This document shows positions 48,020 to 56,465 of a DNA stretch of 64,000 bases, one piece after another. The notes under the pieces are model-generated. The model did no database searches. It was given only the letters and a program-made list of their open reading frames with translations, and was not told the origin of the DNA. The DNA lies in the NCBI GenBank assembly GCA_016712345.1, contig JADJRH010000001.1, positions 3,658,001-3,722,000 on the forward strand. Reading direction: 5' to 3'. A program made the translations under genes and the position numbers. Every line of letters begins with the position of its first letter. Positions within the stretch are counted from its first letter, which is position 1. Source of the stretch: Polyangiaceae bacterium (GTDB lineage Bacteria; Myxococcota_A; Polyangia; Polyangiales; Polyangiaceae).

Positions 48020-49282
48020 ATGAAACACGTCGACTTCTATTTCGACCTGTCGTGCCCGTACGCGTACCTGGCACATCACCGCGTCAACGAGGCGATCACC
48101 AAACACGGTGCCACCGTCACGTGGAAGCCGTTTTTGCTCGGCGGCGTGTTTCGGGCCATTGGTACGCCGGATCAGCCGGGTGTACACATGCCGATGAACA
48201 AAGCGCGCCACAATCTGCTCGACATGCACAGGTGGGCCGAGTGGTGGGGTGTACCTTTCAAAATGCCGCCGACGCACCCCAATCGAACGGTGCTCGCACT
48301 GCGCGCGATCTTGGCCTCGCGCGACATTGAACGCGCGGCCACCGCTTTGTACACAACGTATTGGGCGGAAGGGCTCGACGTTTCCAAGCCCGAGGTGGTG
48401 AAAGAGTCGCTCGATCGAGCGGGATTCGACGGTGCGGCGTTGCTCGAAAAAGCCGAAACGCCGGAGATCAAAGAAGCCCTTCGAAAAGCGACGGATGAAG
48501 CGATTGCCGCGGGAGTGTTCGGCGCGCCGGCGTTTGTGGCGACGATGCGCGATGAGCCGGGTGTGAGCGATGCGACGGAACTTTATTGGGGCCAGGACAG
48601 GCTCGCTCTTGTTGAAGAGATGCTGTCGGGAAAAACGCTGCCCAATGCGGTGAAACCGGCCGAAAAAGACAGTGTGTACACGCTGGAATTTTTCTTCGAT
48701 TTTTCGTCACCGTTTGCGTACCTCGCGTCGGAGCGCGTTGAAGAGGTGGCAAAACGCGCCCGCGCAAAACTCGTGTGGAGGCCCTTTTTGCTGGGCGGTT
48801 TGTTTCAGGCGGTGGGTACACCCAACGTGCCTTTGTTTGAAATGCCCGCGCCGAAGCGAAAGCACTCGGGCGACGACATGTTTCGATGGGCGGCTCGCTT
48901 TGGTGCACGGATCAAGTTTCCGTCGCGTTTTCCAATGAACACCGTCAAGCCGCTGCGCATGACATTGGCGCTCGCAGAAGGGGATCGCGCGCCGTTTATT
49001 CACGCGGTGATGCGAGCGTATTGGTCCGAGGATCGCGACATTTCAGACAACGGCGTCCTCGCCGAGATCGCTTCGTTGCTCGGTCACGATGGGCAGGCGC
49101 TTGTGATGCGTACACAAGATGAAGCGCTCAAAACGGCGCTGCGGGACGCCACTCAAGAAGCGTCGACGCGAGGGGCCTTCGGCGCGCCGACGTTCTTTGT
49201 GGGTGACTTGCTGTTTTGGGGCCAAGATCGGCTTGATTTTGTGGAGCGCGCGCTGGGCGGTTGGCGGCCCGCGTGTGGCTGA
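48020..49282 (+). CDS. tandem DsbA-family (HCCA isomerase-like) fusion
   Basis: 420 residues from ATG 48020; GTGTACAC at 48004 lies just upstream. Two similar halves are fused. The first begins DFYFDLSCPYAYLAHHRVNE with WKPFLLGGVFRAIGTP. The second begins LEFFFDFSSPFAYLASERVEE with WRPFLLGGLFQAVGTP. Each ends in a WGQDRL motif. The family covers 2-hydroxychromene-2-carboxylate isomerases and kappa-class GSTs, normally about 200 residues. Duplication suggests an internal dimer. Substrate unknown. Confidence 0.88.
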   Translation: MKHVDFYFDLSCPYAYLAHHRVNEAITKHGATVTWKPFLLGGVFRAIGTPDQPGVHMPMNKARHNLLDMHRWAEWWGVPFKMPPTHPNRTVLALRAILASRDIERAATALYTTYWAEGLDVSKPEVVKESLDRAGFDGAALLEKAETPEIKEALRKATDEAIAAGVFGAPAFVATMRDEPGVSDATELYWGQDRLALVEEMLSGKTLPNAVKPAEKDSVYTLEFFFDFSSPFAYLASERVEEVAKRARAKLVWRPFLLGGLFQAVGTPNVPLFEMPAPKRKHSGDDMFRWAARFGARIKFPSRFPMNTVKPLRMTLALAEGDRAPFIHAVMRAYWSEDRDISDNGVLAEIASLLGHDGQALVMRTQDEALKTALRDATQEASTRGAFGAPTFFVGDLLFWGQDRLDFVERALGGWRPACG

Positions 49283-49456
49283 AGGCTCCAGAAAAAAGCC
49301 CCTCCGCTGAGAGGTTTGGCGGCCCGCGCGTTGATAGCTGCATCAGCCACAGACCACGTTGCGATGGGGTGTGTGGGCTAATGTCCTACCTATCGTATTC
49401 GGGGCCGACGATTGGCGATGACGGAATAACAAGTCGGGGCGTAGCCTTTTTCTTAG

Positions 49457-49774
49457 ATGCGGTTGTTCGCTCGATCTCGTCGCTCCGTGCGCGCTGCTCT
49501 TGTGATGGCGGCGTTTGCCGTGACCGTCGCAGCGGTTCCAACGCTCGCAGCACCTTCGGCCGCGTTTGCCGACGAAGAGGCGCCGATCAAAGCGGGCGCC
49601 ACGCTCGTTGCCCGCGGCGACTGTGAGCTTTCAAAAGTCACCATCACGCGCGGATCCAAGGTTGAAGTGACAACCGTCGCCGGTGACAAAGCGAACATTG
49701 TGTTGCCCGACGGCCACGTGCTCGCGCGCATTCCGATCAAGCGCCTTCGCTACTTCTTTGAAGTTGCGCGCTGA
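49457..49774 (+). CDS. small secreted protein
   Basis: 105 residues. Signal peptide with Arg-rich n-region and VMAAFAVTVAAVPTLAAPSAAFA. The mature part (KAGATLVARGDCELSKVTITRGSKVEVTTVAGDKANIVLPDG) looks like a small beta-fold similar to an SH3-like module; this is only a resemblance. It lies upstream of a large inverted repeat and ddl. Confidence 0.65.
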   Translation: MRLFARSRRSVRAALVMAAFAVTVAAVPTLAAPSAAFADEEAPIKAGATLVARGDCELSKVTITRGSKVEVTTVAGDKANIVLPDGHVLARIPIKRLRYFFEVAR

Positions 49775-49813
49775 CCGAGAGTGTGAGTCGCAGCTTTTTT
49801 GACCCGGTGCGCC

Positions 49814-49993
49814 AGCCCGGATTATTCATGAAGCGATTGCGCGAAGGGCCCAACCCGCAGCGAAAAGGCCGCACGCCGGAGCGCAGGGCCGGAAACGTAC
49901 TTTTGTACGTTGGAGTGCCTGAGCACCGCCGTACGGCCTTTGCAGCGCGGGTTCGGACCCTCTCGCGCGGAGTCTTCGTGAATAATCCGGGCT
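49814..49993. repeat. 180-bp long inverted repeat, MITE-like
   Basis: Outer arms AGCCCGGATTATTCATGAAG (49814-49833) and its complement (49974-49993) differ by one base. Pairing continues inward with a few mismatches through GGGCCCAACCCGC / GCGGGTTCGGACCC and AAAAGGCCG / CGGCCTTT. The folded structure is about 60 bp of imperfect stem. It sits between a small secreted-protein gene and ddl. It may be a degenerate insertion element or a strong structured RNA. Confidence 0.75.
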
Positions 49994-50012
49994 AGAGGCG
50001 TAAGTTCCGCCC

Positions 50013-51134
50013 ATGTCGAGCAGCAAACTTCGGGTCGCGGTGCTTTTCGGGGGTCGATCGGCGGAGCACGAAATCTCGCTTTTGTCGGCGCGTTTCGTTG
50101 TCGAAATGCTCGATCGCAACCGGTTTGAACCAATCCTGATCGGCATCGACAAAGACGGTCGATGGCTGCTCCAACAAGAGGCGCTGCTGCTCGGAGCAAC
50201 GCGTGATCCGCGCCTTCAAAAATTGAATCAGTCGGCGCCCGACGTGGCGCTCGCCACGCACCCGTCGTCGACAGGGAATGTGTCCCTTGCGATCGGAAGC
50301 GGTGAAAAGCGATCGATCGATGTGGTGTTCCCGGTGCTGCACGGGCCGATGGGTGAAGACGGCACGGTGCAAGGTCTGCTCGAACTCGCAGGTGTACCTT
50401 ACGTGGGTTCGGGGGTTCTCGGTTCCGCGGTGGGCATGGACAAAGACGTGATGAAGCGTTTGCTCAAAGACGCGGGTCTGCCGATGGTGCCGCACGTGGT
50501 GATTCGGCGTTCGGCTTGGGATCGCAATCGCGCGGCGGCGATCGCTTCGTGTGCGGATCTCGGTGATGTGGTGTTTGTGAAGCCGGCCAATCTCGGTTCG
50601 TCGGTGGGCGTGACGAGGGTGAAGCGCGGCGACGATTTGGGCGCGGCGATCGATCACGCGTTTGAGCTGGATCTCAAGGTGGTTGTGGAAGGTGGGCTCG
50701 ATCACCCCCGCGAAATCGAGTGTGCGGTGCTCGGCGACGACGACGAAGCCCACGCGAGCATTGCCGGCGAGATCGTTGTCGATCATCAAGACGGCTTCTA
50801 TTCGTACGCCGCAAAGTACATCGACGAACACGGGGTCACGACGCGCGTTCCGGCTGATCTGAGCGCGGAGCAAATGGCGCACGTGCAGTCGCTGGCGCTC
50901 AAAACGTTTGCAGCGCTCGAAGGTTCGGGCCTGGCGCGCGTGGATTTGTTCTTGGACAAAAGTGGTCAATTTTATGTGAACGAGATCAACACGCTGCCGG
51001 GGTTCACGGCGATCTCGATGTACCCCAAGCTGTGGGCGGCGAGCGGCGTTCCGGGCGAAAAGCTTGTCGCGAAGTTGATCGACCTGGCACTCAAACGCGC
51101 CGCGCAAAAAGCAAAGCTGCGAACCAGCGTGTAG
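50013..51134 (+). CDS. ddl: D-alanine--D-alanine ligase
   Basis: 373 residues, the long Ddl form. ATP-grasp motifs: VLFGGRSAEHEISLLSA, FPVLHGPMGEDGTVQGLLE, VVFVKPANLGSSVGV and YVNEINTLPGFTAISMYPKL. It joins two D-Ala for peptidoglycan. The stop codon shares its last base with a GTGTACAC palindrome (51134-51141). The next gene follows after 70 bp. Confidence 0.96.
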   Translation: MSSSKLRVAVLFGGRSAEHEISLLSARFVVEMLDRNRFEPILIGIDKDGRWLLQQEALLLGATRDPRLQKLNQSAPDVALATHPSSTGNVSLAIGSGEKRSIDVVFPVLHGPMGEDGTVQGLLELAGVPYVGSGVLGSAVGMDKDVMKRLLKDAGLPMVPHVVIRRSAWDRNRAAAIASCADLGDVVFVKPANLGSSVGVTRVKRGDDLGAAIDHAFELDLKVVVEGGLDHPREIECAVLGDDDEAHASIAGEIVVDHQDGFYSYAAKYIDEHGVTTRVPADLSAEQMAHVQSLALKTFAALEGSGLARVDLFLDKSGQFYVNEINTLPGFTAISMYPKLWAASGVPGEKLVAKLIDLALKRAAQKAKLRTSV

Positions 51135-51204
51135 TGTACACACACCCGCACTTTCTTCGCGTCGCCGATGCGCCCAAATGCGCCCACAGGCGTAAACTGG
51201 GCCC

Positions 51205-52691
51205 ATGTTCGAGTCGGCAGAACTGGGTCACAAAATCCCCAAAGAACGGTACGCCGAAGAAGCGCCGCGCGTGCGTGAAGCGCTGCTCGACGCTCAATAC
51301 GATCTCGCCAAAGCGGCGCGTTTTCCCGTTGTGATTTTGATCGGCGGGGTGGACGGCGCCGGCAAAGGTGAAGTCTTAAACCTTCTCAACGCGTGGATGG
51401 ATCCGCGGCACATTCACACGTTTGCTCTCGATGCGGAGAGTGACGAAGAACGTGAGCGCCCAACCATGTGGAGGTTTTGGCGCGCTCTTCCTCCCAAGGG
51501 CAAAGTCGGGATTTTTATGGGCTCGTGGTACACAATGCCGATCGTTCGGCGGGTGTACGGTGAAACCAAAGACGGCGCGCTTTCGCGCAGCATTGAGCAA
51601 ATTCTCCACTTTGAGCAAATGCTCGCGAATGAAGGCGCGCTGCTCTTAAAGTTTTGGTTTCACCTGTCGAAGGCCACTCAAAAAGAGAGGCTCACAGAGC
51701 TTCAAAAGTCGTCGAAAACGCGGTGGCGCGTGAGCGAAACCGACTGGAAGCACTTTGATCTCTACGACAAGTTTCGGCGCGTGAGCGAACACGTGCTCCG
51801 CGAAACGAGCACCGGGTTTGCGCCCTGGCATGTGATTGACGGGTCCGACAACCGGTACCGATCGCTCACGGCGGCGCGCACGGTGCTCGATGCGATACGG
51901 GCGCGCGTCGACGCAAAGGATGAAGTGGTTGTGGGGGCAAAAGCGCCTCCGTTCGTAAAATCGATGGATGGGCTCAACGTTCTCGGCGCGCTCGATCTCA
52001 CGAAAAGCGTGGACGATGAAACGTACGAAAAAGAACTCGATGCGATCTCGCGCGAGCTGACGATCCTGACGCGCGATCCGGCGTTTAAGCGCACGGGTGT
52101 GGTGCTTGCGTTTGAAGGGGCCGACGCGGCTGGAAAGGAGGCGCCATTCGGCGCATCACAGGGGCGCTCGACGCTCGCCTCTACCGCGTTGTACCGGTGG
52201 CGGCGCCCACCGAAGAAGAGCGCGCTCAGCCCTATCTGTGGCGGTTTTGGAGGCACATTCCACGGCGGGGCAAGTTCGCGATCTTTGATCGATCGTGGTA
52301 CGGGCGCGTGCTCGTAGAACGGGTGGAAGGGTTTTGCTCGGAGAGCGCGTTTATGCGCGCGTACGGCGAGATCAACGACTTTGAAGAAGAACTCGTGGCG
52401 CACAACATTGTGGTGCACAAGTTTTGGCTTCAAATCTCAAAGGAAGAGCAGCTCAAACGCTTTCAAGAGCGCGAGGCCACAGGCTTTAAGCGGTTTAAAA
52501 TCACGGCTGAAGACTGGCGAAACCGCGACAAGTGGGAGGCTTACCAAGACGCTGTTTGCGACATGATCGATCGCACAAGCACGGCGCAGGCACCCTGGAC
52601 TCTCGTGGAGGCCAACGACAAGCGGCACGCGAGGCTCAAGATCTTGAGGACCGTTGCAGAGCGGCTGCGCGCTGTGATCAAAAAGAGCTGA
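51205..52691 (+). CDS. pap: polyphosphate:AMP phosphotransferase, two PPK2 domains, frameshifted
   Basis: The N-terminal domain has GGVDGAGKGE (Walker A), MDPRHIHTFAL and SWYTMPIV. The C-terminal domain has EGADAAGKG, IRRITGALDARLYRVVPVAAPTEEERAQPYLWRFWRHIPRRG and FDRSWYGRVLVERVEGF. The frame breaks at 52137-52138: one more G in GGAAAGG restores AAGKGGAIRRITG and gives about 495 residues, the normal two-domain Pap length. It makes ADP from AMP and polyphosphate. Convergent with the atp operon. Confidence 0.9.
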
Positions 52692-52813
52692 GTACACAAT
52701 AGCCACGCAACGACCGGCCACGCCACCCAGGACTGTGTGGCGGAGGGGGGGCCTCGCGTGTGTACATCACCGACGAGGCGATCACGAAATGGCTTAAATG
52801 GAAGGGATTTTGG

Positions 52814-52853
52814 TTCACCAGCGCTGGTAATCGCGTTCACCAGCGCTGGTGAA
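52814..52853. promoter_or_regulatory. tandem palindromic site
   Basis: Two copies of TTCACCAGCGCTGGT, starts 22 bp apart (two helical turns), the second extended to an 18-bp palindrome. This looks like a dimeric repressor operator, but no gene start lies close. Confidence 0.35.
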
Positions 52854-52992
52854 CGGCATGCGGCCAGGTGGCTGGTGTTTTTCGTCACGAGCAGCCCCGA
52901 TCACGCGTCCGAGCGAGACCCGGAGCGGAACATACTCTGTGTATTTGAGCACCGGAAGCGCAGCGAGGACGCGTCAGCGGGGCGCGCAGTAG

Positions 52993-53027
52993 AAAAACAC
53001 CAGCCACCTAGGTGGCTGGTGTCTTTT
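52993..53027. terminator. bidirectional rho-independent terminator
   Basis: Perfect 26-bp palindrome (ACACCAGCCACCT and its complement, 52997-53022) flanked by A5 on the left and CTTTT on the right. It can end transcripts from pap (+) and from the atp operon (-), whose atpG stop is at 53034. Confidence 0.85.
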
Positions 53028-53033
53028 GAGCGG

Positions 53034-54008
53034 CTACTCTTTGAGGGCTTCGCTGCCGCCGATGATCTCCATGAGTTCTTTGGTGATCGCGGCTTGACGG
53101 GCTCGGTTGTATTGGAGCGTGAGGCGCTCCACCATTTCTTTGGCGTTTTTGGTAGCGGCGTCCATGGCCGTCATACGCGCTCCGAGTTCGCTGGCCATCG
53201 ATTCATACAGGCCGCGAAGCACCGAAACGTCCACGTACATGGGCATCAGCCGATCGAGGAGAGCTTCTTTGTTGGGCTCAAAAAGAAACTCGTTCGTCCG
53301 CGCGATTTCATCGGCCGTGGGTTCGCTCCCGGCCGGCTCGGCCACCGGAAGCAAACGCTCCACAGTGACCCGCTGAGTCATGGCGCTCTTAAACTCGTTG
53401 TACACAAAGTAGATCGCATCCGCGTCGCCCGCGGTAAACGGTGCGAGCACCTTTTTGCCTACGTTTTGTGCTGTTTCGAGCGAAAGGTTGTCCCAAACGC
53501 CGGGCAAAAATTCGAGCACGGGAGCGTTGCGCCGCGTGAAGTAGTCGCGCCCTTTGCGGCCGATCAGGATCATTTTCACTTCTTGACCCTGCTCGGTGCG
53601 TGAGCGCCACTCGCGCTCGGCGCGCTTGTTAATGTTCGTGTTGAACGCACCGCAGAGGCCGCGATCACTTGTGAGCACCACAAGGAGCACACGCTTTTCA
53701 GCGCGCCTCACAAGGAGCGGATGCGGCGGCTTTTCACCAAGCAACGCCGACAAATCGGGGGCCGCGCCTTCACCTTCTGCGGCACCCGCCTGCGCGTTTT
53801 CGGGCTCTTCCGCAGGCATCGCCGCGAGCGCCGATGCCGTGATCTGCGAAAGAAGCTCCTGCGTTTTTACGGCGTAGGGCCGCAAATCGGTGATGCGCTG
53901 CTGCGCGCGGTTCAGGCGCGCACCGGCCACCATCTTCATGGCGCGCGTGATCTTCTGCGTGCTTTTAACGCTGAAGATGCGCTTTCGAATCGCCTTGAGC
54001 GAGGGCAC
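53034..54008 (-). CDS. atpG: ATP synthase gamma subunit
   Basis: 324 residues, about 35 longer than usual. N-terminus SLKAIRKRIFSVKSTQKITRAMKMVAGARLNRAQQ and C-terminus RMTAMDAATKNAKEMVERLTLQYNRARQAAITKE are diagnostic of the coiled shaft. An acidic Ala/Glu/Pro insertion (EEPENAQAGAAEGEGAAPDLSALLGE) accounts for the extra length. It rotates inside alpha3beta3. Last gene of the operon; the bidirectional terminator follows. Confidence 0.96.
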   Translation of the reverse strand: MPSLKAIRKRIFSVKSTQKITRAMKMVAGARLNRAQQRITDLRPYAVKTQELLSQITASALAAMPAEEPENAQAGAAEGEGAAPDLSALLGEKPPHPLLVRRAEKRVLLVVLTSDRGLCGAFNTNINKRAEREWRSRTEQGQEVKMILIGRKGRDYFTRRNAPVLEFLPGVWDNLSLETAQNVGKKVLAPFTAGDADAIYFVYNEFKSAMTQRVTVERLLPVAEPAGSEPTADEIARTNEFLFEPNKEALLDRLMPMYVDVSVLRGLYESMASELGARMTAMDAATKNAKEMVERLTLQYNRARQAAITKELMEIIGGSEALKE

Positions 54009-54013
54009 GGCTC

Positions 54014-55849
54014 TTACTCTTCCTTCTCGTCTTCTTCGCTCTCGTCGGCGTCGGCTTCTGCAACGGGCGCCGTGGTCGGAACGAACTTCTTCTTGAAGGC
54101 TTCAATCGCCTTGTTCATGCGGGCTTTGAGGTCATCGCTGAGCGTTTTCTTCTCGATGATCTCTTTGAGAATGTCCGCGTGTTTGCTCTCTACGAATTTG
54201 TAGAACTCGTCTTCAAACGTCTTGAGCGAACTCACGGGCAGATCGTCGAGGAAGCCGTTGGTGCCCGTGTAGATCATGAGCACCTGCTTTTCGACGGGGA
54301 GCGGCACGTATTGGCCCTGCTTCAAGATCTCAACGAGGCGAGCGCCGCGGTCGAGCTGAGCGCGCGTTTTTGAGTCGAGGTCCGAAGCGAACTGCGCGAA
54401 CGCCGCCATCTCGCGGTACTGAGCGAGAGCGAGGCGCAGCGAGCCGGCGACCTGCTTCATCGCCTTGATCTGCGCGTTGCCACCGACGCGGCTCACGGAG
54501 ATACCCACGTTGATGGCCGGGCGAACACCGGAGTAGAAGAGGTCCGATTCCAAGAAGATCTGACCGTCGGTGATCGAGATCACGTTCGTGGGGATGTACG
54601 CCGACACGTCACCGGCCTGCGTTTCAATGACCGGAAGCGCCGTGAGCGAACCACCCGAGTGCGGCTGCTTCGCAATGGTGTACTCACTCGCCTTGAACTT
54701 GTCGGCGAGCTTCTCTTCGAGCTTTTTCGCCTCGGCCTCTTTCTTCTTTTCCTCGCGGATTTCCTTCCACTTGGTGAAAGTGTCTTTGTCGAGGATTTCG
54801 TAAACGCTGTCTTTCGCCTCGCTCATGCCGTGCGCGCCCATGTGCTGGTGCCCATCAACGCCCTTGAAGTCAAAGTCACCGGCTTTGATCTCGGTGCCTT
54901 TCTTCACGACGTAGAAAATGTCGGCGAGCTTGGCCGCGCGTTCGAGAAGGCGCGAGTGAAGATAAAAAACGTCACCGGGGTACGCTTCACGACCCGGCGG
55001 GCGGCGAAGGAGCAGCGACAACTGACGGTACGCAACGGCCTGCTTTGAAAGGTCGTCGTAGATGCAGAGCGCGTGGCGTCCGGTGTCGCGGAAATATTCG
55101 CCCATCGTCACGCCCGAATACGGCGCGATGAACTGAAGCGGCGCCGACTCGCTCGCGGTGGACGCAACGACCGTTGTGTACTCCATGGCGCCGAACTGTT
55201 CGAGCTTGTCGACAACCTGGCGCACCGTTGACTGCTTTTGGCCGATGGCCACGTACACGCAGAAAACGTTTTTGCCTTTTTGGTTGATGATCGTGTCGAT
55301 GGCGACCGCGGTTTTGCCCGTTTGACGGTCACCGATGATGAGTTCGCGCTGACCGCGACCGATCGGGATCATGCCGTCGATGGCCTTGATGCCCGTTTGC
55401 ATGGGCTCGGTGACCGGCTGGCGGCGGATAATGCCCGGCGCCTTGATCTCCACGCGGCGGCGATCTTTGGTTTCGATCGGCCCTTTGCCGTCGATGGGCA
55501 AACCGAGCGAGTTGACCACGCGGCCCACGGTGGCTTCACCCACGGGCACGTCCATGATGCGTCCGGTGCGCTTTACCGTGTCGCCTTCTTTGATGGCGCT
55601 CGCGTCGCCGAAGATGGCGCAGCCGACGTTGTCTTGTTCAAGGTTGAGCACCAGGCCGTAAAGGCTCTGACCGCCGCCGCCCATCAACTCGACAAGCTCA
55701 CCGGCCATGGCGCGCGACAGACCGTGCACACGCGCGATGCCGTCGCCGACCTGAAGCACCGTGCCGGTTTCGGTCACCTGCGCGGCCTTGTCGATGTTTT
55801 GGATCTGCTTCTTGATGATCTGAGAAATCTCTTCGGCTCGAAGCTGCAT
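54014..55849 (-). CDS. atpA: ATP synthase alpha subunit with large insertion
   Basis: 611 residues against about 500-510. P-loop GDRQTGKT at 173-180. After LLERAAKLAD (about 310) an 85-90-residue segment is inserted (IFYVVKKGTEIKAGDFDFKG to KASEYTIAKQPH, about 310-397; DNA 54659-54922) before the conserved SGGSLTALPVIETQAGDVSAYIP. The inserted part is Lys/Glu-rich and likely helical in its second half. A Glu/Asp C-terminal tail is also extra. The frame is continuous, so this is not an assembly break. Confidence 0.95.
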   Translation of the reverse strand: MQLRAEEISQIIKKQIQNIDKAAQVTETGTVLQVGDGIARVHGLSRAMAGELVELMGGGGQSLYGLVLNLEQDNVGCAIFGDASAIKEGDTVKRTGRIMDVPVGEATVGRVVNSLGLPIDGKGPIETKDRRRVEIKAPGIIRRQPVTEPMQTGIKAIDGMIPIGRGQRELIIGDRQTGKTAVAIDTIINQKGKNVFCVYVAIGQKQSTVRQVVDKLEQFGAMEYTTVVASTASESAPLQFIAPYSGVTMGEYFRDTGRHALCIYDDLSKQAVAYRQLSLLLRRPPGREAYPGDVFYLHSRLLERAAKLADIFYVVKKGTEIKAGDFDFKGVDGHQHMGAHGMSEAKDSVYEILDKDTFTKWKEIREEKKKEAEAKKLEEKLADKFKASEYTIAKQPHSGGSLTALPVIETQAGDVSAYIPTNVISITDGQIFLESDLFYSGVRPAINVGISVSRVGGNAQIKAMKQVAGSLRLALAQYREMAAFAQFASDLDSKTRAQLDRGARLVEILKQGQYVPLPVEKQVLMIYTGTNGFLDDLPVSSLKTFEDEFYKFVESKHADILKEIIEKKTLSDDLKARMNKAIEAFKKKFVPTTAPVAEADADESEEDEKEE

Positions 55850-55922
55850 GTCCGTGGTCCTTATCGCGCCCGGTGGTCAGGCAAGGCGGAGGCTCTCAAA
55901 GCGCCACCGCCGAAATTCGAGA

Positions 55923-56465
55923 TCAATTTTGGGTCAAGCCCTCGCGGAAGCGCTGAAGCTTCGCGCGCGCACTGCCGTCGATAACTCGGTCACCGATCTG
56001 CACGACCACACCGGCGATTAAGCCGGCGTCGACGCGCGTGACCATTTCCACTTTTTGCCCCGTCACCTTTTCAAGCTCGGCGCGCAGCTTCGACCGGTAA
56101 GAGTCGGACAGCGCCGCCGCGCTCGTGACCGTGGCGCGAAGCGTTCTTGAATCTTCATCCGCAAGGCGCGCAAGCACCCGAGCAATGTCGGGAAGCGCCA
56201 TCAAGCGTCCGTTTTGAGCCAGCACACGCAGCGCGCGCGTGGCCGTTTCGTTGGAGCCGAGCCGCCCGCTCACCTCGATTAAGATCGCTTCTTTCGAGGC
56301 GTCGTCCACGAGTGGATTGCCGAGCACAGCGCGAAGCTCTTCACTCCCCGACAGCACTTCGGCAAGCGCGGTGAGCTGCTTTAAAACCGCGCCGAGCTGC
56401 CCGCTCTCTTTGCCGAGTTCAAACACCGCCTGCGCGTAGCGCCGCGCGATCGCTTCGTAGCTCAC
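55923..56465 (-). CDS. atpH: ATP synthase delta subunit
   Basis: 180 residues. Typical OSCP/delta: YEAIARRYAQAVFELGKE at the start and a C-terminal domain with VEMVTRVDAGLIAGVVVQIGDRVIDGSARAKLQRFREGL. It attaches F1 to the peripheral stalk. Overlaps atpF by four bases. Confidence 0.95.
   Translation of the reverse strand: MSYEAIARRYAQAVFELGKESGQLGAVLKQLTALAEVLSGSEELRAVLGNPLVDDASKEAILIEVSGRLGSNETATRALRVLAQNGRLMALPDIARVLARLADEDSRTLRATVTSAAALSDSYRSKLRAELEKVTGQKVEMVTRVDAGLIAGVVVQIGDRVIDGSARAKLQRFREGLTQN

Larger units (their letters stand above)
52692..53033. other. convergent gap with palindromes and terminator
   Basis: No supported gene. TTCACCAGCGCTGGT occurs at 52814-52828 and again as the full palindrome TTCACCAGCGCTGGTGAA at 52836-52853. 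AGGTGGCTGGTGTTTTT at 52866-52882 is the complement of 52993-53009. The terminator for both converging genes lies at the right end. Confidence 0.65.

Noticed and set aside
49992..51206. Long open frame on the minus strand opposite ddl
   Set aside because: It is a shadow of the ddl codons; its translation is Arg/His-rich with no family resemblance.
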